A program made the translations under genes and the position numbers. From Gigantopelta aegis (taxonomy: Eukaryota > Mollusca > Gastropoda > Neomphalida > Peltospiridae), in contig NC_054704.1 of NCBI RefSeq assembly GCF_016097555.1, positions 72,997,827 through 73,061,826 on the forward strand: a stretch of 64,000 nt of DNA. The letters run 5' to 3'. Positions 1 through 10,800 of the stretch are shown here, in pieces. Position 1 is the first letter of the stretch, and each line of letters begins with the position of its first letter. Below the pieces are notes generated by a model. It did no database searches and was not told where the DNA came from. It worked only from the letters and a program-made list of their open reading frames with translations.

Positions 1-400
1 GCACAAAATAAACGAGTGCAATAAATAGGAAGCGAAAACAACGTATGTGAAGTTCTGTATTTTTTTACATACCATCTTTTATTTACTAAAACAATTCTTA
101 ATTTAATTAGACTTTCATAAATCTATGATCAATACACCTTTTATTGATTTACTTAACGTTAAAAATCATACTCTGCAACAATCTTGTGTAATATTTATAA
201 CACAAAGTGACTCAATTTGTAAAAGATATATGACGTCAGTAACAAAAAAAGTGCTAATCCTAGTAAAAATAAAAAGGGAATTCTCCATTCAAAAGTTCCG
301 GTTCAGATCACACATACATGTGATACAAGATAAATTTATCACACAGTTTGAAAATGTCTTTTTCACTATAGTATGATTGAATAGGTATGTAATAAAAATG
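1..400. repeat. Dispersed repeat, copy 1 (cut by window edge)
   Basis: Bases 1-56 match one arm of the hairpin at 50710-50845, and the next 340 bases match 50846-51203 at a level I judge to be 75-80%. Shared landmarks are the GGAAGCGAA..ACAACGTATGT block, the AATCATACTCTGC block and the closing GAATAGGTATGTAAT. The hairpin's other arm would lie left of the window. No coding potential is seen; the short open frames here are chance. Class unknown, probably a non-autonomous DNA element. Confidence 0.6.
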
Positions 401-1694
401 GTACCTAAGTGAAACCAATAAATCACTATATAATATTGTAACGAGCTGCATTGTTAATGTGCAGGCTGCTGAACTTTCCTTTGTGAAGTAGGGTATATGT
501 ACATGCATGTAACATGCAGGAAGGAAATTAAACACAGTGCACGGATACTAAGAATGTCAACACCTGCAACACTTCTTTTGTATTGCATCTCTGCGATGAT
601 AATGTCACACAATTCTCTAGGTGCACACGAACCTAGATCTTGTATATACATGTAGTATGATGAATTATAATGATGACGTTAACTTTTAATCTATGAAACT
701 GATGAATGGCAGTAAAAATGTAATTTCATAACAAGTCACGAAGTCTTGAAAATGTATGCCACTGCATGGTACATGTATATGTTAATTAAATATCTAATGG
801 GCCTGTCTCCCACCACCGTGTAATAATTACATGCAACTCTACTCAGGTGTGCATTGATGAGAAGCAGTTCAATTTTCTCAAGGTAAATCAAGCCTGGAAC
901 AAAGTATCTGCAGGAATGTATGCTGGAGGGGGATCTAGACTGTAGGGAGGGAAGTTTCTAAGGTGGAGATCAAGTCACGCTCCCCTCCAAAATATATATT
1001 GGAAAAAAGGAAATTTGCTTAGAGGGATTCTCTTATGTCCGTTACTGCTTAGATCATAACACTAAATCCCCTTCGTTACATTTTACCTCTATGAATTATT
1101 TAATGTCTACAAAAGATTTGAGTATTATTCAAACAAGATTCAATAAACTTGCAGCATACAGCAATGCACAGACGTTGAATGTAAAGACACAGAAAACCAA
1201 TTATCAATATCAAGATAATGCAGCAAAATGATCTGAGGCAATTTAAAAATCTCAGCATATACATACATGTTGATGGTAATATAAGTGAAGGGGCAGTATC
1301 AAAGCCTTATTTAAGCTAAAATCAACTGCTGGATGTGTACGAGCAAAAAATAAAAATAAGGTTTAAATTGTCTCCTGAAATCATAAATAAAATTTACAAC
1401 ATATAAAAACATGTTGTGTTCTGAGAGCCAGACACACAAAATTTGTGATATCAATACCATCTGGAAAGTTGCAGAGAGGTATGAAAATCTAGCATTTAAT
1501 ACCTCTACAATTAATAAAATGTGTACTGCAAAAAACATGCCAAGAAAAAAATAATATATATATAGTCCAAAGCAAAATAAGTGTTATAGAGAATTAAAAG
1601 TCCATGGCATTTCCAACTGATGTGGACAACTACAGGGTTTGCTAATATGATGTTCCTTAGCAACAGACATCTGTAAAAGAATAAAACATCTAAC
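401..1694. other. RARS1 intron sequence, no feature recognised
   Basis: AT-rich intronic or downstream sequence of the minus-strand RARS1 gene. I looked here for the next RARS1 exons, which should encode the KMSK-like loop and anticodon-binding domain, and found none. They must lie left of the window. Short ORFs in this stretch show no protein-like composition. Confidence 0.5.
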
Positions 1695-2017
1695 TGGAGA
1701 AAACTTGAGTGTTTTCTCTTTTATAGATACATTACCTGTCCTCAAGATTCATCCCGCCCGGGCCTCCCCGTTTCCTGTTCTCCGTGCGATGCGCTCAGGG
1801 AAAAAGAAGGAAGTTACAGTCATGTGACCGGAACTAGAGAGCAGTATGCAGTAGAAGAATTTAGGCCATCCCATTGGCTGTTGGGATGTTCGGACCAGAC
1901 CACTTGCGTGGGGGGGAGGTGCACTTGTTTGAGGACAGGTAATGTATCTATAAAAGAGAAAACACTCAAGTTTTCTCCATTTCTATAGACATTACCTGTC
2001 CTCAAACAAGTGCAGCA
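1695..2017. repeat. Right inverted terminal repeat and internal complementary region of DIRS copy 1
   Basis: Bases 1695-1745 are the reverse complement of 1932-1980. Bases 1980-2014 are the reverse complement of 7671-7705 at the far end of the element. Between them, 1797-1950 directly repeats 7549-7702. Two end-complements joined back to back are the signature of DIRS elements, where they serve as template for completing a circular DNA copy. Confidence 0.85.
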
Positions 2018-5000
2018 TTCAACAGATGGTGGTGGGTGCCGAGATCCGTAGATGCTTGTGATAACTCCCCAACCGGAAAGAGGCTGACTAGTGGAAGAAT
2101 AAGGCCAACCTTGGTAAGCCCTCATCCTAGGGATGCCCGTCACAGACCAATGCAGGTGATGTTAGTAACAACAACCAGAATGGTGGCATCCGTCAGCAGT
2201 GGCAGGTACGGCTCCTAGAACACATGGACCAGGAGGCGGAAGCCACATCTCATGCTGGTTCTGACAGGGTGGGAAGACGTAGCCACCAGGGATGCAGGTG
2301 TTAGGTAACCCTCACGTATTGAAGTGTTATAGTTTTTCAATAACAAGCGACAACCTAATGAGGTGCATCCGTCAGAACATTGAACAAAACAAGACCCCCG
2401 AGTGTTTTCTGTCTAGTACACCAAAGATCTGTTAGTTCAATAACGACAACCAATAACCACATGCAGTGCAGGGTAAAGGTTATCGAGACAAAAGTTCCGG
2501 CACCAGTACGTGAACTGTGCAAAAGAACAAAAGTCTAAGCAATCCTCATCTGTCGATTCGATGGACATCTCGGTATGCAGCCCAGAATCAGACAGACATC
2601 AACGGCGACGAGGACGGCTTGTATTCAACAGAGTCTGTGCAGCAACAACCGGACCCAGATGATGGAACCCCTCAACGTCTTCTGTGGAGACATCCCTCAG
2701 ATAATAGTTGGCGAAGATGGAGTCCGTAGCCCAGAACCAACCAGTGATAATGTGCTGAATGGGTGTGTTGCAGTGCAGGGACATCGTGGCAGCCAAGGCA
2801 CGGAGTTCATGCGGATTAGAAGCAGACGGAGCAGGTAAACCCTCCTTCTGATAGGCGGTCAGGATAGAAGACCGGATCCAGGTGGCCACCGTGTTCTTGG
2901 TAAGATCCCTCAACCGACTCTGGTTACAGGAAAGGAAAAGTCTTTTGCGATGTTGTCGAAAAGATCTGGTCCTCTCGATGTACTGGTGCAGGGCTCTGAC
3001 AGGGCACAACGCCAAGTCCTCAACGTCCGCCGGACCAACGATAGAGGAGAGGGCCTGCACAACATACGAACGAGGCGCTTGGTCTGGTAACTGATTCTTT
3101 GCAACAAAGTTCATGAGTAACCCCAAGTTGACTGCACGCCGATCTTGGTGAAAACGTACCAAGTCTACATCAAGAGCATGGAGTTCTGAGACACGGGCAG
3201 CCGTGGCAAAACCGAGTAAAAACACCGTCTTCCGCATCAAGTCTTGCAGGGAAGAGGATTCGATCGGCTCATAAGGTGCGGTCGATAACGCTCGTAACAC
3301 CAGATTCAGGTCCCATCTTGGTGGCCGAAACCGGTGTACTTGATCATCAAGGCGAAACCCTTTGATCATCTTATGGATCTCAGGAATACCCGATAACTTC
3401 GTTCCAGTAGCGACATCACGAACAGTAGCGATGACCGAAACGTACCCAGCGATGGTAGACCCCTTTAATCGTAAAGTGGTCCGCAGATACAGCAAAAAAA
3501 CCCAGCAAGACGAAGTATCTGGATCGTCTGAGGTTTGAGGTTTTGCCGGACACACCCTCGGTGAAAGCAAAGCCATCTGACGTTGTAAGCCACAGTAGTA
3601 GATGATCTGTGCGCTTTCAAAATGGCCGCCGTAGACTGTGAAGAAAAACCTTTCTTTCTCAAACTCTTGGCGATAAAGTCCACGCGTGCAGTTGGAACAA
3701 CTGCGGACGTGGATGGTATAGTCTTGACGTGGGATGCAGCAACAGATGATCCCAGTCTGGCAGCGGTAAAGGATGTGGATCGGCAAGACGTATTAGATCT
3801 GGATACCACATCCTGGATGGCCACATTGGAGCAATGAGTAACAGGCGACAATGGTACAGCTGAAACCTCTGAAGCACCCTTGGAAGGAGGATTGGTGGAG
3901 GAAAAGCGTACGCGTCCATCTGTTCCCAGCTGATGGCCAAGGCGTCGAGATCCAGAGCTTCGGGATCCAGCACTGGAGACACGTAAACCCTCAGCTGATG
4001 GTTGAATCGTGTGGCGAAGAGATCGATGTTTGGTGTCCAAAGTCTGTCGCACACCCATCGAAACGCTTCGGGATGGAGCATCCATTCCGTCGGCTGTGGA
4101 GACGACGGCCGAGACAGTGTGTCGACTAGTACATTGGAAACCCCTGGAATATGGCGAGCCCGAAGTTGCAACGGAATCTCGTCAACCAGCTTGTAGAGAC
4201 GATAAGTCAACTGCAGCAGACTGCTGGAGTGGGTTCCGCCCTGACGGTTGATATAAGCCACCGCGGTGGTACTGTCTGTGGCTACCATGAGAGAGGCGCC
4301 TGACAGCATCTCTCGCCAATGAAAGATGACGTAACTGACAACATCTCCAACAGGTTGATGTGTAGATCGGCTTCATCTGGAAACCACAGCCACCAACAGG
4401 GACTGGACTGCAAGGCGACTGGTAACCGGATCAGCAAATCTGCGTTATTGTACTGAATGCATGGATTCAGAAACAAACTGGATACCGCGACCTCTAAGCA
4501 TAAAATGTTGCGCCGACGTCAAAATTACTCTTGCAATGATACTTCATGAAACAGTAATAGAGTGATTCAGGAATCAAGACATCGGAAACAGCGACCCCGT
4601 GATACAGGCAAGAGCCAAGACAGCGTAGCAACTCGCTACGCTACATGCCCGATATACCTGGAAGTGAAGCAACGCAAAACAGCAACCGGCTAAAATCCAC
4701 GGCCGTCACACCACCCGGTGCGAAACAGCAGCAGAGACCATCTAGACAGCATCGGTCACGAACTCTGGCGGTAACAACAGTAAACGTCAGTGAGTTGATA
4801 AGCCGCAATGAACCATAGGAAAACGGTGACGGTAAAACCCCGTACCACGTGATGGCAACTGGATAACTTCCGGAACCAGCGGAAGTAGCGACTGTCTTGC
4901 ATCGCCACCGGATATAGAGAACGATCTGCCGAATGTCGCTGAACCTTCCTCGAACAAGAGAATATCGGTGCACGGGATCTCAACACAAGTGACCGGACCA

Positions 5001-7018
5001 GTAGACTTTCTTCGTCACCAACCCGGAACGCTTGTAACGTCGAACCCCTTCACGGCAAAGAGCCGTATGTAGACCACAGGTCTGCCAAGATTACCGGCTT
5101 GTGCTGAAAGTCAAGAATGGATCGCTTCAGGCAAGTCGGTTGACGATAGTGTGCAATCGTAGTGCACATCGACGTCACGGAAGATATAAGGTAGACCAAC
5201 ATCAAAGTCGACGGCTAGAACAAGGCATATCCTCTGGCATCCTGCACATGAGGAGTTATGGTCGCCATGTACAACATGTACGCTGAACTGAAGCCATCGA
5301 CAGGACGTGCCAATCTGTAAGTTCTAGGAAGACGTCTGGTCCCGCCGGAAACAGCGTCATCCAAGGCCGGCGTCACACCGTTGAAGGATAGGTTGAAGAC
5401 GGGATACGTTCGTTGTGACGAATGGGGAACGGCACAAACGAAGTCTACTCAAGTAAACCGACATCGGAGCAGTCCTCAAACGGAAACCTTCTAGAATGGT
5501 GCGAGTGGACTGTGAAGTGACGAAAGCATATACACCGCAGCGAGACAAACAGTCACAGCCATGTGGGTCACTGCGTCGGGATCTTCTATAACGGAAGGTG
5601 CCGACGCATCATCTGGAAAATCGGTCAGTAACCTGGCACAGGCACTTCGATCCAATGTACTGGCTGCATCGGAAACACGGACCGTGGACGGTCCCGTCAG
5701 GAGCCGGTGTAACCCTGAACGCCGAATCAGCTGCCGACTGGTGTGGACGGTACGATGTACACGGACCGGCAGGAGCCGGTGGAACCCTGGACACTGCACC
5801 ACTTCGATCGATCACGGGACGACGGTACCGAACGGTGAGCCGATGACGCAATTTTCCAATTCGTTACAGGGCTCCGTCTGCTTGCTGGAACAACGATACG
5901 CACGGGCCAGTTACTGGTAGCCGTGTAAACCGACGGGGGCCTGTGGCAGCCAACGATCGAATGCCGATATCTGCCGGTGGAACCTCCGTGGCGATCATCG
6001 AACCCGGACCCTTCTTGGCTGAAACCGGTGGATGGGCCAGCGGCGGTAGCATATCAGATATGACAGCCAGACAATCCCTCAGTGACAGGTGGTCCGCCGC
6101 ATCCAGATCTTCCAGCACCGCATGAACCGATACATCATCAGAAAGTCACGTAGCACCCGTGAACAGGCCAGTCGCTCTGGTCATGGCCCGATGGAGATAC
6201 CGGAGAACCGGACCGTGGGCGGTCCCGTGTGGATACCAAGGAACGGATGACCACATCGTCGTTGGATGTGGCAAGGACGGCAACATGTCGTAGACGGCCG
6301 CCAAGCAATCCCTCATAGTCATATGGTCCGTAGAGTCGGGCTCTTCAATGACAGATGCCGCAGGCGCTTCATCACCAAAGTCTCGTAGAACTCGAGCACA
6401 GGCCAATCGATGTACCGTAATGGAAGCCGCTGGTTAAACCGGACCGTGGATGGTCCCGTCTAGCCCTCGGAGGCCTTGGAAGCCACATCAACTGAAGGTT
6501 GGCGCTGACGATCTGTGGAACCCGTAGGGAGCCATACAGGTCATGTGGAACGGCTACGGTCCCGGCTCCGATGCGCCGAAGAGGACTTCCCCGCCGAAGA
6601 TCGGTGAGCCTTGGAATCCGTGGAGCGTCTATCTGAATGAGCCGGCTTCTTAGAGGGCTGCGTAGAGACCGCAGGCCTGTCATCCGAAGTCTTAAGTAAC
6701 GGTGGAGCTGAAGAAGCCGCACCCCCTGAAGAGGGGACTGGAACCGGACCTGACCCCGAACTCGCCGGTTTAGGTAAGGTCGCCATTGACGCCATTGTTT
6801 CTTCCAGCATGGTCGGTAGAATTGAACGTAACTCTTCCGCCACGGAGTCAGCAATCGAAGGCGAAGATTCCACCTTCTTGGTCCTCGAAGATTCCACCTT
6901 CTTGGTCCTCGCTGACACCACCTTCAGGTAAGCCGCGAACTCGACATCAGACAAGCCCGCACAAAGGTCGCATCTAGAAGTGAGGCCACACGAACACGAC
7001 AACCTAGGTCGCCGCCGG

Positions 7019-7546
7019 CTAACTTCTTGCAGCGTAACACGCTCGAACTAGTCGCCTGAACATTATCAGATATGATAATAGTAATTTTTCAATCTGTGAA
7101 AAGAAAGAAAAACCAACCATAACACAAATACAAAGCCGGTAAATAAAGACGCCATTTTGCAAATGGCGTCCGACACGACAACCGGCGATATAACAACATT
7201 TCATGTAATTAACACTTGGCAAGTCAAGCGAAATACGCGAAAGACATATGAAAGCTAACGAAAGCTAACGAAAATTAAGGTGAAAAACATTTCACCCAAA
7301 CACAAAGCCAGTCAACACAGACGCCATTTTGCAAATGGCGTCCGACACGACAACCGGCAATATAAACAACATTTCATGTAATTAAACGCTTGGAAAGTCA
7401 AGTGAAATACGCGAAAAGAACATACGAAAGCTAATGAAAACGAAGGTGAAAAACATTTCACCCAAACACTAATACAAAACCAAAGGTCTTATAAAAAAGT
7501 TGACTCCAAACAGAGCCAAGCAAAAGGACGTCCAGACCCTTTAGCG
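7019..7546 (-). repeat. Leader of DIRS copy 1 with two tandem ~170 bp units
   Basis: Two consecutive units (about 7118-7292 and 7293-7465) share long near-identical blocks. Each carries the perfect hairpin GACGCCAT-TTTGCAA-ATGGCGTC followed by CGACACGACAACCGGC. The region lies between the left terminus and the Gag-like region, where the promoter and untranslated leader would be expected. Its function is not shown. Confidence 0.6.
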
Positions 7547-7718
7547 AAGAGAAAAAGAAGGAAGTTACAGTCATGTGACCGGAACTAGAGAGCAGTATGC
7601 AGTAGAAGAATTTAGGCCATCCCATTGGCTGTTGGGATGTTCGGACCAGACCACTTGCGTGGGGGGGAGGTGCACTTGTTTGAGGACAGGTAATGTCTAT
7701 AGAAATTATATCACTTAC

Positions 7719-7828
7719 TTGTCTTCCCCGAGGACAACTCCAAATCCAACATGTTCAACCCGGTGAAGCTGGGGACTACTCCAGCCCACAAGTTCAGCCG
7801 CTGCGAAAATGGTGTTCAGATGTAATGC
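7719..7828 (-). CDS. RARS1: RARS1 exon 10 (last in window)
   Basis: Encodes [18 protein letters not shown] through [10 protein letters not shown], aligning with human [28 protein letters not shown]. The acceptor is TTTCAG at 7829-7834 and the donor is GTAAGTG (7712-7718). Phase 0 in, phase 2 out. Only 13 intron bases separate this exon from the DIRS element. Confidence 0.95.
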
Positions 7829-10800
7829 CTGAAATACAAAACATGAATTGCATGCAATTAAATGTCTTGTCAACCATAAACTGATTTGGTGTAAACAGTT
7901 TTCATAATATGATATTTTGATCTAAAATTTACATTTAACTGGACTTCATTTTTAAAAATAAAAAACAAAATTATTTATAAAAACATTATTTTAAATTATT
8001 ATTTTTAAAGTTTGTTTTGTTTAAATACACCACTAGAGCACATTGATTTTATTAATCATTGGCTACTGGATGTCAAACATTTGGTAATTTTGACATATAG
8101 TCTTAGAAAGGAAACCCACTATATTTTTCTATTAGTAGCAAGGGATTTTTTTATATGCACCATTTCACAGACAGGATAGTGCACACCACGGCCTTTGATA
8201 TACCAGTCGTGGTGCACTGGCTAGAACAGTTTTCATATGATATTTTTGTGATCTAAAATTTATATTCAATCAGCTTTATTTTTTAAAATTATATATATAA
8301 TTATTTATAAAAACATTATAAGAAATTATCATTTTTTAACATGAACTAAGATAAACATCTACAGGTCCAACTGTGACCCAAGCTTTAGTAATCTAGGACA
8401 TTACAATTAAAAAAAAAAGATGCAAAAGAATAGCCACAGGTTCAACTATGACTTAAGTTTCATTGATTTGGCACTTATTGTTTGTGAAAAACTAGGTTTA
8501 AGGTATGGCATTAGGTTTAAGTTGACAATGTCACCTAAAAGAAAAAACCCCTATATTTTGACTTTGTTGAGGTGGGGTCGGGACTTAGCTCAGTGGTAAA
8601 GTGACCGCTTGATGCATGGTCAGTCTAAGATCGATCCCCATCGGTTTAAACCATTTATTACTTAAAAAATCAGGTTAAAACTGTTTATTACCTAAAAAAT
8701 CAGGTTTAAACCATGTATTACCAAACAAAATCAGGTTAAAACTGTTTATTACCTAAAAAATCAGGTTTAAACTGTTTATTACCTAAAAAATCAGATTTAA
8801 ACTGCTTATTACCTAAAAATCAGGTTTAAACTGTTTATTACCTTTAAAAAATCAGGTTTAAACCATTTATTACCTAAAAAATCGGGTTTAAACCGTTTAT
8901 TACCTTAAAAATCAGGTTTAACTGTTTATTACCAAAAAAAATCGGGTTTAAATCGTTTATTACCAAAAAAATCGGGTTTAAGCCGTTTATTACCAAAAAA
9001 ATCAGGTTTAAACTGTTTATTACCTACAAAATCAGGTTTAAACCATTTATTACCTGTCCTGAATCTACTACGTATATGATCCAGTCTGCCTTCTCATCGA
9101 TAAGCCGCTGTCGAATAGCTGCCAAGTCGGAAGTGTCGTACGTGAATCCCCCGTCTGACTTGACGACCGTCAGCGGGACAGACTCACCAGGCACAAACAT
9201 CACCATCCGACCCTCTTCTTTCTTCAGAAAACCTTACCAGAAAAGAAAAAAAAATGACATTGTGCATAAAACTCATGTAACTGGCCTCGGTGACGTCGGG
9301 GTTAGGCCATCGGTCTACAGACTGGTAGGTACTGGGTTCAGATCCCAGTCGAGGCATGGGATTTATAATCCAGATACCGACTCCAAACTCCGAGTGAGTG
9401 CTCCACAAGGTTCATTGGGTAGGTGTAAACCACTTGCACCGACCTGTGATCCATAACTGGTTCAACAAAGGCCATGGTTTGTGCTATCCTGCCTGTGGGA
9501 AGCACAAATAAAAGATCCCTTGCTGCCTGTCGTAAAAGAGTAGCCTATGTAGCGACAGCGGGTTTCCTCTAAAAAAACTGTCAGAATGACCATATGTTTG
9601 ACATCCAATAGCCGATGATAAGATAAAAAATCAATGTGATCTAGTGGCGTCGTTAAATAAAACAAACTTCTTTTTTTTAGAACTCATGTAACAGGGTACG
9701 AAATCAAAGAAAACGTTTATCATCATTTTCTCATTTGAAGAAAACTCTACCTGAAGATTAAGCTCACATCTAAAGCTGATGGGAAATGGCATGTGTGTGG
9801 CACAGATGTCCATAAAAGGAAAAGAAAGGAATATTTGTTTTAAGACACCTTAGCACCTTTTAAACTATGGCTATTTGATGTCTAACATACATGTGTGGTT
9901 ATTTTGACAATCGATTGATAAGAGAAAAAGAGGGGAAACCTGCTGCTGCCATATTCTTTATAGGGATCCTTTATATGCACTTTCCCATAGACAGGACAAT
10001 ACATACCATGACCTTTGATGCATTAGTCATGGGGCATGACAAAAACACAACTACCCGGTATACTGAACAAAAAAAAGAAACTTCCGATTTGTACATATAG
10101 TATTTGTTGTGTTAAAGAATTCATTGTGTAATGAAATTATATAGGTAGTATTATCGATTATTTTTGCACTGTTAATCGTGAAATTCAATTTGCACGTGCA
10201 TGCACGGTTTGACATGTCCCGTGTAGTATTCGGTCAATTTGTTTTACTTGTCTTACTGACACTGTTGTCAAGTGAATGAAAACTCTTCAAAATTTGTAAA
10301 CATATTAACGTTTTTTACATTTTTAGTATGCCAAGAATACCCAATAATTTATGCGAACGGGCGATTGGCATGCTTGATGCTGGTATGTCGACAGAAGACG
10401 TTGCAAGGCATGTTGGGACTTCTAGTCGAGCGATATGAAATCTTCGCGTAAAATTTCGAATGACAGGAAGCACCAACGACTTGCCACGTCGTGGACGTAC
10501 GCGTGTTACAACACGTGGTCAAGACCGCTATATCATGAACAAGCATTTGTGCAATCGATTCCAAACTGCCACTGCTACTGCTGCTAACACGCTGGAATTC
10601 CGTTCTTTTTTCGGATGAATCCAGATTTTCTTTACAACGTGGTGATGGCAGGATGCGCGTCTACCGTAGGAGAAATGAACGCTATGCTGACTGTTGTGTT
10701 CTTGAACGAGATCGTTTCGGGGGTGGGGGTTGTGGCATGGTCTGGGCAGCCATTGCCCATGGTTATCGTTCACCACTAGTCGTCATTGATGGCAATTTAA

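Larger units (their letters stand above)
1695..7705 (-). mobile_element. DIRS-type tyrosine-recombinase retroelement, copy 1 (broken)
   Basis: A 6.0 kb element read on the minus strand. Its ends have the DIRS layout: a left inverted terminal repeat at about 7550-7705, a right one at about 1695-1745, and an internal complementary region (about 1921-2017) carrying the complements of both outer ends back to back. Recognisable parts, in element order, are a leader with two tandem units (7019-7546), a Gag-like region (about 5500-7000), an RNase H region (about 3660-4450) and a tyrosine recombinase (about 2600-3550) with the family's R, HELR and Y signatures. The coding region is broken, with several breaks. 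About 150 bp shared by 1797-1950 and 7549-7702 are almost identical, which argues for recent insertion, although this family rebuilds its ends during replication. No target duplication is seen, as expected for recombinase integration. It lies in a RARS1 intron. Confidence 0.88.

Noticed and set aside
5561-6125. ORFs on both strands in GC-rich DNA
   Set aside because: They lie within the DIRS copy 1 Gag-like region; plus-strand frames are shadows.
9283-9356. Possible tRNA gene (box A/box B and acceptor-like stem)
   Set aside because: It is the head of a SINE with core and tail; the same head recurs at 34903-35307. No intact cloverleaf confirmed.
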